From CAYWRO01 sp964460345 (GTDB lineage Bacteria; Planctomycetota; Phycisphaerae; Phycisphaerales; UBA1924), in NCBI GenBank assembly GCA_964460345.1, contig CAYWRO010000079.1, forward strand, positions 1 to 16,429: a stretch of 16,429 nt of DNA, in the 5' to 3' direction. The notes beneath the pieces were generated by a model. It did no database searches and was not told where the DNA came from. It worked only from the letters and a program-made list of their open reading frames with translations. The position numbers and the translations under genes are program-made. Of the stretch, positions 1-6,063 are shown piece by piece (within the stretch, counting starts at the first letter, position 1; the number at the start of each line of letters is the position of its first letter).

Positions 1-696
1 GGTGTTCTTCAGATCGAGAATCTCGCCTTTGACGTCGACGGTAATCTTCTTCGAAAGGTCGCCGTTCGCCACCGCGGTTGTCACCTCCGCGATGTTGCGG
101 ACCTGGCCGGTCAGGTTGCCCGCCATGAGGTTGACGTTGTCGGTCAGGTCCTTCCACGTGCCGTTGAGACCATCGACCTTGGCCTGCCCGCCGAGCTTCC
201 CTTCAATGCCGACTTCGCGCGCGACACGAATGACCTCGCCCGAGAAGGCGTTAAGCTGCTCGACCATCGTGTCGACGGTGCGGGCAGCCCGCAGGAACTG
301 GCCCTGCAGAGGGCGGCCGTCGACCTCCAGAGACACAGATTGCGAAAGGTCGCCCGCCGCGACCGCGCCGATCACCCGGGCCATTTCCGTGGTGGGACGG
401 ACCAGGTCGTCAATGAGATCGTTCACCGAGCGTTCGATCTGCGACCACGAGCCGCCAACGCCGTTGAGCGACACGCGGTGGCTCGTCTTGCCCTCTTTGC
501 CCACCGTCACGCTCGCCCGCTCAAGTTCCGCGGCGAGCTTGGCATTCTGCTCGATCACCTCATTCAGGGTGTCGGCGATCTTGCCGGCAGTCCCCGTCCA
601 GTTGACCGGAAGGCGTACTGAGAAGTCTCCCTTCTTCAGGGCGATAAGGCAGGTGAGGAGGAGATCGGTGTCGATCCTGTCTTGGGTTGCCTGCAT
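1..696 (-). CDS. HAMP-repeat sensor (hybrid) histidine kinase, N-terminal part
   Basis: The gene is cut by the left edge of the window; 232 codons are visible. The N-terminus has no signal peptide or membrane segment, so the visible part looks cytoplasmic. Residues ~14-60 resemble a degenerate HAMP unit (KKGDFSVRLP). Residues ~97-150 form a second unit (RPTTEMARVIGAVAAGDLSQ, then TVDTMVEQLNAFSGEVIRVA). Residues ~160-232 form a third (EGKLGGQAKV, GTWKDLTDNVNLMAGNLTGQ, VANGDLSKKITVDVKGE). This tandem array is typical of large Nik1/Os-1-like hybrid kinases that sense osmotic or other stress; the kinase and receiver domains would lie beyond position 1 and cannot be seen. The start is the ATG at 694-696, preceded by GAGGG at 702-706 with 5-nt spacing. 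The frame stays open upstream to about 889, but that translation is Arg/Ser-rich and unlike the family. The signal sensed is unknown. Confidence 0.88.
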   Translation of the reverse strand, partial: MQATQDRIDTDLLLTCLIALKKGDFSVRLPVNWTGTAGKIADTLNEVIEQNAKLAAELERASVTVGKEGKTSHRVSLNGVGGSWSQIERSVNDLIDDLVRPTTEMARVIGAVAAGDLSQSVSLEVDGRPLQGQFLRAARTVDTMVEQLNAFSGEVIRVAREVGIEGKLGGQAKVDGLNGTWKDLTDNVNLMAGNLTGQVRNIAEVTTAVANGDLSKKITVDVKGEILDLKNT

Positions 697-999
697 CGAG
701 TCCCTCGCATTGCACGAACTGGACCGGCAGGTCCTCAATGCGGAGGGCCGCCGGGTAATTAGGCTGTACCCCTGATCCGCACGGATGGATCGCCTCAATC
801 GTCGCGGCAGCAACTTCCGCGCAGCCCGACCCTTCCGCAGGGCCGGAACGGACCGCCTGCTGGGGCATTCCACAGGGGTGGCAATGGTTTAGCCGAGGTG
901 CAGGACGGGCAAAATGGGAATATGGGCCCGATGTGAGAATTCATGCCCGTAATCACCCATCCCCACTTCAGGGCCCGGGGGGCTGAAGCGCTCCCAACG
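697..999. other. Gene-free interval between the kinase and the YjdF-like gene
   Basis: No open frame here gives a protein-like translation. Frames on the minus strand are open for 90-100 codons, but they are Arg/Pro/Cys-rich and overlap the flanking genes. The kinase promoter should lie here, reading leftward, but I see no good -35/-10 pair. The hairpin at 966-988 is listed separately. The rest shows nothing I can name. Confidence 0.5.
966..988 (-). terminator. Possible hairpin terminator after the YjdF-like gene
   Basis: CTTCAG at 966-971 is the inverted complement of CTGAAG at 983-988, enclosing a GC-rich loop that can extend the stem. It begins about 12 nt past the stop of the minus-strand gene ending at 1000. 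There is no T-tract after it on the transcribed strand, so intrinsic termination is uncertain. Confidence 0.3.
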
Positions 1000-1692
1000 T
1001 CATCCGGGACGCGTCCGTCGCTCCCGGCTCTTCCTTTGCCCGAACAGATGCGGATTGCGGCGCATGAAGCCGCGGATGGCGTCAATCAGGAACGAGTAAC
1101 GTCCCGTGCGTGAGTAGGCCCACCCCATCATGGCGACGACGATCGCCCCGATCAGGGTGACGATCAGGTCCTGCATGGTGTCCGCCACGCCCGTTTCGGT
1201 CCGCTGCATGTTCTTGCCGAGCAGGCGATCGACGGCGAACTCCCAGATCTCCCACAGGACGCCGAGCGTCACGGCAAAGGTCACCCCAAAGAAGGCGACA
1301 AAGCCTGGTTTGATGCCTTCCGGCAGACGGTCGGTCTGGTTGAGCAGAAAGAGGCTCAGCCACCCCACAACGCCGAGGAGAAAGCCCGAACTGGTGTGGA
1401 GAACGATGTCCCACCACCAGTATCGCTCGTAGAAGTCGGATGCAGAGCCGAGGAAGAGCGACATGAAGACAAACGCGACGGCGATGATCTGAAACTCGGG
1501 GGGTACCGAGATTCGATACCGGCGCGTCAGAAACGCCGGCACGAGGGTCAGGAGAATCACCAGCGCGCTGAGAAAGGCATTTTCCCAGTTTTTGCGAATG
1601 ATGAACAGGATCAGCCCGGCGAGCATGGCCGCCTGCATGGCCGCCGTCAGAACCGCGAAGATGGTCCTCCTGGGAGAGCGTCGGACGTCCAT
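1000..1692 (-). CDS. YjdF/DUF2238-type integral membrane protein
   Basis: A 230-residue polytopic inner-membrane protein. Hydrophobic segments lie at about residues 12-32, 39-56, 67-83, 97-118, 130-148 and 173-192. Family-like landmarks are the HTSSGFLLGVVG stretch (99-110), LGVLWEIWEFAVD (143-155), and TGVADTMQDLIVTLIGA (167-183). The acidic/aromatic WEIWEF and the DTMxDL motif inside or beside membrane segments match what I recall of the DUF2238 (YjdF) family. Its biochemical function is not established. The C-terminus is basic and probably cytoplasmic. The ATG at 1690-1692 has no Shine-Dalgarno sequence; TAGCAT lies 6 nt before it (see the promoter entry). It is divergent from ndh, with 98 bp between the two starts. 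Family assignment is from remembered motifs, not a search. Confidence 0.75.
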   Translation of the reverse strand: MDVRRSPRRTIFAVLTAAMQAAMLAGLILFIIRKNWENAFLSALVILLTLVPAFLTRRYRISVPPEFQIIAVAFVFMSLFLGSASDFYERYWWWDIVLHTSSGFLLGVVGWLSLFLLNQTDRLPEGIKPGFVAFFGVTFAVTLGVLWEIWEFAVDRLLGKNMQRTETGVADTMQDLIVTLIGAIVVAMMGWAYSRTGRYSFLIDAIRGFMRRNPHLFGQRKSRERRTRPG

Positions 1693-1697
1693 GCGGT

Positions 1698-1703
1698 GAT
1701 GCT
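1698..1703 (-). promoter_or_regulatory. TANNNT (TAGCAT) -10-like element for the YjdF-like gene
   Basis: TAGCAT ends 6 nt before the ATG at 1692 and there is no Shine-Dalgarno sequence. The stretch from hexamer to start codon (TAGCATCACCGCATG) closely matches those at the methyltransferase and panB starts. No recognisable -35 lies 16-19 nt upstream. A leaderless promoter is the inference. Confidence 0.45.
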
Positions 1704-1779
1704 ACGGTTGATCTGTGGGTGCCGCTCAGCCTTCGTAGACTCATGGCGCCCACACGTTCGAACGGGGAAGGGGTTCTTC

Positions 1780-1786
1780 AAGGGGG
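1780..1786 (+). promoter_or_regulatory. Ribosome binding site that sets the ndh start
   Basis: AAGGGGG ends 4 nt before the ATG at 1791. In-frame ATGs at 1719 and 1743 lack such a site and would add residues that precede the FAD-binding strand without matching the family. The start at 1791 is therefore preferred. Confidence 0.7.
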
Positions 1787-1790
1787 TCGC

Positions 1791-3245
1791 ATGGCAGACG
1801 ACCGCGCGCGGGTCTTCATTGTCGGTGGCGGCTTCGGCGGGATCGCCGCGGCGAGGGCATTGGCACGGGCGCCGGTGCGCGTAAGCCTCGTCGATCGTCG
1901 CAATCACCATGTCTTCCAACCGCTGCTCTACCAGGTGGCGACCGCGGCGCTGGCGCCCTCTGAGATCAGCGCACCCATTCGGAGCATTGTCCGCCATCAG
2001 GCCAACTGCGACGTCGCCATGGCGGAGGTGAAGAGCATCGACCCGGTGAACCGGCGGATCATCGTCTCCGGCGGTCACATCGGCTACGACTACCTCATCC
2101 TGGCGACGGGCGCAACGCACGCCTACTTCGGGCGGGACGAATGGGCCGCCGTCGCGCCGGGGCTCAAGAGCATCGAGGATGCCACAGAACTGCGGCGGCG
2201 CATCCTCCTGGCCTTCGAGACGGCGGAGTATGAAGGCAGCCCGGAAGCAAGACGCGCGGTGCTGACGTTCGGAATCGTCGGCGGCGGTCCGACCGGCGTG
2301 GAGATGGCGGGAGCCATCAAGGAGATCGCGGGCAAGACGCTGCCGCGGGACTACCGGCATGTTGATACCCGGACGACGCGCGTGATCCTCTTCGAAGGTG
2401 GAGATCGGCTGCTCTCGGGCTTCGCGCCGGAGTTGAGCGAGCGCACGAAACGCGACCTGGAGAAGCTCGGCGTCGAGGTGCGGTTGAACACGATGGTGAC
2501 GGACGTGACGACCGAAGGCGTGCGCGTCGGGGAAGAGTTCATCCCGGTGCGGAACGTCTTCTGGGCCGCGGGGGTGAAGGGAAGCCCGCTGGGAGCGTCC
2601 CTTGGCGTGCCGCTGGACCGCTCCGGCCGAGTCATCGTCGAGCCGGATCTGAGCATCCCCGGTCATCCGGAGGTGTTCGTCGTGGGAGACCTGGCCGCAG
2701 CGCGGTCGGCAGACACCGACAAGCCCGTGCCGGGTGTGGCCCAGGGCGCCATTCAGATGGGACGGCACGCCGGCAAGGTCATCGCGCAAGAGGCGGAGGC
2801 ACGCCGGGCGGGGCGCGAGCCCCGGCCGCGGCCGGCCTTCGTCTACCACGACAAGGGCTCAATGGCGGTGATCGGCAAGGCCCGCGCTGTGGTGCAGATC
2901 GGGCGATTCAAGTTGGGCGGCTTCGTCGCGTGGTTGTTGTGGGCGGGAATCCACATCGCCTTTCTGATCAACTTCCGCAACAGGCTGCTGGTGCTCATGC
3001 GCTGGCTCTGGAACTGGGTAACCAATGCGCGCGATGCGCGGTTGATCACCGGTGAGGCGACGCTTGATGTGCACATTCCGGCCTCGCCGGAGTTCGTGAC
3101 GAACGGCGCCGACGGCCACTCGTCCACAGCGGCCCCACGTGTGCCCACCAACGTGCAGTTCACACGCGAGGCTCTCTGGGCACTGTCACGCTGGGAAACC
3201 GATGGAGGCCGTCCGCGGCAGGAAGGCCCGGCGCGCGGAAGTTGA
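1791..3245 (+). CDS. ndh: Type II NADH:quinone oxidoreductase (NDH-2)
   Basis: Single-subunit, non-proton-pumping NADH dehydrogenase that passes electrons from NADH through FAD to membrane quinone. The product has 484 residues. Visible landmarks are the FAD-binding VGGGFGGIAAARAL (11-24); the quinone/FAD-site motif NHHVFQPLLYQVATAALAP (38-56); ILATGA (103-108); the NADH-binding GIVGGGPTGVEMAG (161-174) with acidic E202 at the end of the next strand; the second FAD motif VFVVGDLAA (295-303); and PGVAQGAIQMGRHAG (314-328). The C-terminal part (353-412) carries the family's YHDKGSMAVIGK motif and an amphipathic/hydrophobic stretch (GGFVAWLLWAGIHIAFLINF) that anchors it to the inner face of the membrane. 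A ~70-residue polar tail is slightly long. The gene is divergent from the YjdF-like gene and lies 174 bp upstream of an NADH-producing dehydrogenase. Confidence 0.95.
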   Translation: MADDRARVFIVGGGFGGIAAARALARAPVRVSLVDRRNHHVFQPLLYQVATAALAPSEISAPIRSIVRHQANCDVAMAEVKSIDPVNRRIIVSGGHIGYDYLILATGATHAYFGRDEWAAVAPGLKSIEDATELRRRILLAFETAEYEGSPEARRAVLTFGIVGGGPTGVEMAGAIKEIAGKTLPRDYRHVDTRTTRVILFEGGDRLLSGFAPELSERTKRDLEKLGVEVRLNTMVTDVTTEGVRVGEEFIPVRNVFWAAGVKGSPLGASLGVPLDRSGRVIVEPDLSIPGHPEVFVVGDLAAARSADTDKPVPGVAQGAIQMGRHAGKVIAQEAEARRAGREPRPRPAFVYHDKGSMAVIGKARAVVQIGRFKLGGFVAWLLWAGIHIAFLINFRNRLLVLMRWLWNWVTNARDARLITGEATLDVHIPASPEFVTNGADGHSSTAAPRVPTNVQFTREALWALSRWETDGGRPRQEGPARGS

Positions 3246-3302
3246 CGGCGAGCCTCCATCGCGCCGCACGCCGGAGGGTGGAAACGGTGCCCGATCGGGC
3301 GG

Positions 3303-3320
3303 GCGGGGATCGCGCCCCGC
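3303..3320 (+). terminator. Possible hairpin terminator after ndh
   Basis: GCGGGG (3303-3308) and CCCCGC (3315-3320) form a perfect 6-bp stem with a 6-nt loop, about 57 nt past the ndh stop. The following bases (ATTCTCC) are only weakly T-rich. If functional, it would separate ndh from the dehydrogenase gene. Confidence 0.35.
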
Positions 3321-3407
3321 ATTCTCCGGCTGTCGCGAATGCTCTGATTGAGAGTGTGACTTACGAGGTGAGCGGGTCGCCGCCTCCCCGACATGTCCTT
3401 CTCTTTG

Positions 3408-3415
3408 AGGAGTGC
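3408..3415 (+). promoter_or_regulatory. Ribosome binding site of the alcohol dehydrogenase gene
   Basis: AGGAGTGC, with AGGAG 7 nt before the ATG at 3420. It selects this start over the in-frame ATG at 3393, which would add only nine residues and has no good site. The same octamer occurs before the MFP and htrA starts. Confidence 0.7.
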
Positions 3416-3419
3416 AATC

Positions 3420-4595
3420 ATGAGCATCGCGGAACACGCCACCCCTGTGCAGCGCCGGCCGTCGGGCGGGACCGAGGGACGAAAGCGCGGGCGCCAGATT
3501 ACGGCCGCCGTGGTGAGAGAGAAAGGTGGGCCGTTTCTGATCGAGAACCTTGTTCTTGAGGATCCGCGGCCCATGGAGGTCCTGGTGAAGATCAAGGCCA
3601 CGGGAATGTGCCATACGGACATGGTGGCGCGCGACCAGGAGTATGACGTGCCGCATCCGATCGTGCTGGGACACGAAGGCGCCGGGGTCGTCGAGGCTGT
3701 CGGGTCGGAGGTGCGGAAGGTTGCGCCCGGTGATCACGTGGTGCTGACCTACATGTCATGCGGGCACTGCCGACCGTGTTACCTCGGCAAGGCGTTCTAC
3801 TGCGAGAACATGTACCCGTTGTGCTTCGGCGGTGGACGCGAGGACGGGAGCGTCGCGACGCACAGCGAGGATGGGGAGGATGTTCACGACCATTTCTTCG
3901 GCCAGTCGTCGTTCGGGACGTACGCACTGGCGAGCGAGCGCAACGTGGTCAAGGCGCCGGATGATGCGCCGCTGGACATTCTCGGGCCGCTCGGCTGCGG
4001 TATTCAGACCGGCGCGGGAGCAGCGATCAACGCGCTGAAGGTGCGTCCGGGCTCGAGCTTCGTCGCGTTCGGCGCCGGTGCAGTGGGATTGTCGGCGGTG
4101 ATGGGGGCGCGCCTGTGCGGGGCCGCGACCATCATCGCCGCGGACGTGGTGCCTTCCCGGCTGGAAACGGCCATGAAGCTCGGCGCTACGCACACGATCA
4201 ACAGCAAGGAGGTCGATCCCGTCGAGGCGATCCGCGAGATCACCGGAGGCGGCGTCGACTTCTCCCTGGAGGCGACCGGCCGGACGGATGTGCTGCGCCA
4301 GGCGATCGACTGCCTGGATACGCTGGGCGTCTGCGGCATCGTCGGCGCAGCCCCCCTCGGGGCGGAGGCGGCGTTTGATGTCAATGACGTCATGATCCCG
4401 GGAAAACGCATCTGTGGGATCCTCCAGGGAGAAAGCGTTGTAGACGTGTTCATCCCGCAGCTGATTGAACTGCACATGCAGGGGCGCTTCCCGTTCGACC
4501 AACTGATCAGGGTTTACCCGCTGGAACAGATCAATCAGGCGGCCGAGGACAGCGAGAGCGGAGGGACAATCAAGCCGGTCATTCAGATAAGCTGA
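3420..4595 (+). CDS. Zinc-dependent NAD alcohol dehydrogenase, aryl-alcohol dehydrogenase type
   Basis: Medium-chain dehydrogenase/reductase of 391 residues, oxidising a primary (probably aromatic) alcohol to an aldehyde with NAD. Catalytic-zinc ligands are visible as C64 (GMCHTD), H85-E86 (GHEGAG) and C193 (GPLGCGIQTG). The structural-zinc set is C114, C117, C120 and C128, with the exact C-x2-C-x2-C-x7-C spacing. The Rossmann motif GAGAVG is at 218-223, and an acidic residue (D242 in AADVV) favours NAD over NADP. The 130-168 insert (MYPLCFGGGREDGS, HFFGQSSFGTYA) and GPLGCGIQTGAGA resemble the benzyl/aryl-alcohol dehydrogenase branch (XylB-like), with a formaldehyde- or glutathione-dependent branch as the alternative. 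Residues 1-26 are a polar, basic extension before the family core. Its neighbour NDH-2 could recycle the NADH. Substrate cannot be read from sequence. Confidence 0.9.
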   Translation: MSIAEHATPVQRRPSGGTEGRKRGRQITAAVVREKGGPFLIENLVLEDPRPMEVLVKIKATGMCHTDMVARDQEYDVPHPIVLGHEGAGVVEAVGSEVRKVAPGDHVVLTYMSCGHCRPCYLGKAFYCENMYPLCFGGGREDGSVATHSEDGEDVHDHFFGQSSFGTYALASERNVVKAPDDAPLDILGPLGCGIQTGAGAAINALKVRPGSSFVAFGAGAVGLSAVMGARLCGAATIIAADVVPSRLETAMKLGATHTINSKEVDPVEAIREITGGGVDFSLEATGRTDVLRQAIDCLDTLGVCGIVGAAPLGAEAAFDVNDVMIPGKRICGILQGESVVDVFIPQLIELHMQGRFPFDQLIRVYPLEQINQAAEDSESGGTIKPVIQIS

Positions 4596-4647
4596 CCTCG
4601 GCGTCATGCGAGCAGGGGAGGCTCAGCTTCAGAAATCTGGGGCCTTG

Positions 4648-4677
4648 CTGGAACCAACGGGCGGCCCGTGGCACCAG
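4648..4677 (+). terminator. Imperfect stem-loop downstream of the dehydrogenase gene
   Basis: CTGG (4648-4651) pairs with CCAG (4674-4677). Inside, CC (4654-4655) pairs with GG (4670-4671), and ACGGG (4657-4661) with CCCGT (4665-4669) around a CGG loop. It lies 52 nt past the dehydrogenase stop. There is no T-tract, so it could equally be a regulatory hairpin. Confidence 0.3.
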
Positions 4678-4690
4678 AGCACCAAAGGGG

Positions 4691-4729
4691 GGGCGGCTAA
4701 AGAATCCGGACCGATCAGTCGTGCCGCCC
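4691..4729 (+). repeat. Inverted repeat upstream of the RND operon
   Basis: A perfect 7-bp inverted repeat, GGGCGGC (4691-4697) and GCCGCCC (4723-4729), with a 25-nt loop that contains the palindrome TCCGGA. It could be an operator or an RNA hairpin; nothing in the sequence decides which. Confidence 0.35.
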
Positions 4730-4778
4730 TGGCCCGTTGGGCTCCGGAGGCGGCGGCCGCAAAGGCGGTCGGTGCCGA

Positions 4779-4786
4779 AGGAGTGC
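4779..4786 (+). promoter_or_regulatory. Ribosome binding site that sets the MFP start
   Basis: AGGAGTGC, with AGGAG 8 nt before the ATG at 4792. It decides for this start over the in-frame ATG at 4606, which would place 62 unlikely residues before a normal MFP N-terminus. Confidence 0.75.
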
Positions 4787-4791
4787 TTCTC

Positions 4792-6060
4792 ATGGCCAGA
4801 CAGGGCCGCAGCAATGGCAACGGGGGCGGAACGCGGCGAAGGCGTGTTTCTCATATCGTCCGGCGCGGGACACCGGTGCTCGTGCTCCTGCTGGTTCTAG
4901 GCGGGCTGTACCTCTTCTGGGCGACCTCAGACGATGCTCCGGAGATGCAGGCCGCACCGATGCCGACGGGGCCCGTGCCCGTGAGCACGGTGGTGGTCGA
5001 GCCGGAGTCGATCCCTTACCTGTTGCGCTTCCTGGGCCAGACCGAGGCCTCCCAGATCGTTGAGCTGCGGGCCCGGGTGGCAGGGTATCTGGACGCGCGG
5101 ACGTTCACCGAGGGTCAGCGGGTTGAGAAGGGCCAGCAGCTCTTCCGGATCGATCCGCGGCCGTTCCAGGTGGCGCTCGCCGAGGCACAGGCCCGGCTCG
5201 TGAGTGCCGAGGCGACCCTGGCCCGGGCGCGAGAGCACCTGGAAAGGTTGCGCACGCTGCAGGCCCAGAATGCCACGACCCAGGAGGAACTGGACGTCGC
5301 CGAAACTGAGGTGCGTGTCGCGGAAGCCCAGGTGGAACTCCATCAGACGCAGATCGCCGCGGCGGAGTTGCAGCTTGAATACACCAGTGTGGAATCCCCC
5401 ATCGTGGGGATCATCGGGCGAGCCCTCAAGGACATCGGCAGCTACGTGGACAGCGGTCCCGATGGACTGCTGGCCGTCGTGCAGCAGGTCGATCCGATTT
5501 ACGTGGAGTACGCCGTCACGGAGCAGGAAATGCTCCGTTTCCAGCGGCAGGCGGCGACAGGGGAAATCGACGCCCCGGGGGTGGAGGACCTGGAACTGGA
5601 GATCACGCTGGCCGACGGGTCCCTCTACCCGCACCGGGGCCGGATTAACTACATCGATGTGCAGGTGGATGAATCGACCGGGACGAGCATCGTCCGCGGC
5701 CAGCTTCCGAACCCAGATTTTGCGATACGCCCCGGGCAGAGCGTGCACGCGACGGTGCTGGGGATCACGCGGATCGGGGCAATGCTGGTGCCACAGGACG
5801 CCGTGATGCAGACGCCCACGGGGGCCTCGGTGTACGTCGTCGGGCCGGATGGACGCCTGGAGCAGCGGCCCGTCACCCTGGGCGCCTTTCACGGTGATCG
5901 ATGGGTGATTGAGGCGGGGCTCGATGCGGGAGACCGAATTGTTACGAGTCAACTGCTGCGACTTCAGCCCGGCGTGCAGGTGGAGCCCGTCGAAGCGCCG
6001 ACGGCGGGGCTGGGCGAACGGGTGGATCAGGCCGGAACCGATGAGGACCCCAGGAGTTGA
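4792..6060 (+). CDS. RND efflux periplasmic adaptor (membrane fusion protein, AcrA/HlyD type)
   Basis: The adaptor subunit that links an inner-membrane RND pump to an outer-membrane channel; 422 residues. A basic N-terminus (residues 15-25, RRRR and RR) precedes one membrane segment (about 28-45, GTPVLVLLLVLGGLYLFWA). There is no lipobox cysteine, so it is probably held by an uncleaved anchor and not by lipid. The order is then: first lipoyl half (about 83-122, with ELRARVAGYLDA and VEKGQQLFRIDPRPF), an alpha-helical hairpin rich in Ala, Glu, Arg and Gln (about 123-195, for example AEAQARLVSAEATLARAREH), second lipoyl half (196-235, YTSVESPIVGIIGRAL and QQVDPIYVEY), beta-barrel (236-325, RGRINYIDVQVDESTGTSIV, AIRPGQSVHA) and membrane-proximal domain (330-400). 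This is the complete MFP plan at normal family length. The stop is 3 bp before the pump gene, so the two are co-transcribed. Confidence 0.95.
   Translation: MARQGRSNGNGGGTRRRRVSHIVRRGTPVLVLLLVLGGLYLFWATSDDAPEMQAAPMPTGPVPVSTVVVEPESIPYLLRFLGQTEASQIVELRARVAGYLDARTFTEGQRVEKGQQLFRIDPRPFQVALAEAQARLVSAEATLARAREHLERLRTLQAQNATTQEELDVAETEVRVAEAQVELHQTQIAAAELQLEYTSVESPIVGIIGRALKDIGSYVDSGPDGLLAVVQQVDPIYVEYAVTEQEMLRFQRQAATGEIDAPGVEDLELEITLADGSLYPHRGRINYIDVQVDESTGTSIVRGQLPNPDFAIRPGQSVHATVLGITRIGAMLVPQDAVMQTPTGASVYVVGPDGRLEQRPVTLGAFHGDRWVIEAGLDAGDRIVTSQLLRLQPGVQVEPVEAPTAGLGERVDQAGTDEDPRS
6052..6056 (+). promoter_or_regulatory. Ribosome binding site of the RND pump, inside the adaptor's last codons
   Basis: AGGAG lies within the end of the adaptor gene and 7 nt before the TTG start at 6064. 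It supports the unusual TTG initiation and suggests translational coupling between the two genes. Confidence 0.7.
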
Positions 6061-6063
6061 GCA

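Larger units (their letters stand above)
4596..4791. promoter_or_regulatory. Structured leader region before the RND efflux operon
   Basis: The 196-bp gap is rich in inverted repeats: 4648-4677 (imperfect, about 11 bp around an ACGGG/CCCGT core), 4691-4697 with 4723-4729 (GGGCGGC/GCCGCCC) and a short GCCC-GTT-GGGC at 4732-4742. It also holds a run of seven G's at 4687-4693. Termination of the dehydrogenase transcript, an operator or a leader structure are all possible. No clear -35/-10 pair is visible. The frame of the MFP gene is open back to 4606, but the translation there is low-complexity and has no ribosome binding site. Confidence 0.4.

Noticed and set aside
2..775. Long plus-strand open frame at the left edge
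   Set aside because: It is the antisense shadow of the HAMP-repeat kinase; its translation is Ser/Arg/Thr-rich with no domain, while the opposite strand gives clear HAMP repeats.
795..1085. Minus-strand open frame filling the gap between the kinase and the YjdF-like gene
   Set aside because: It overlaps the 3' end of the YjdF-like gene in another frame, is Cys/Gly/Pro-rich, and has no ribosome binding site or recognisable motif.
1647..2849. 400-codon minus-strand frame opposite ndh
   Set aside because: High-GC antisense shadow, rich in His, Arg, Asp and Pro, with no fold-like pattern; ndh on the other strand is unambiguous.
4606..4791. 62-residue N-terminal extension of the membrane fusion protein
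   Set aside because: No ribosome binding site at 4606, low-complexity translation, and AGGAG sits just before the ATG at 4792, which gives a normal MFP N-terminus.
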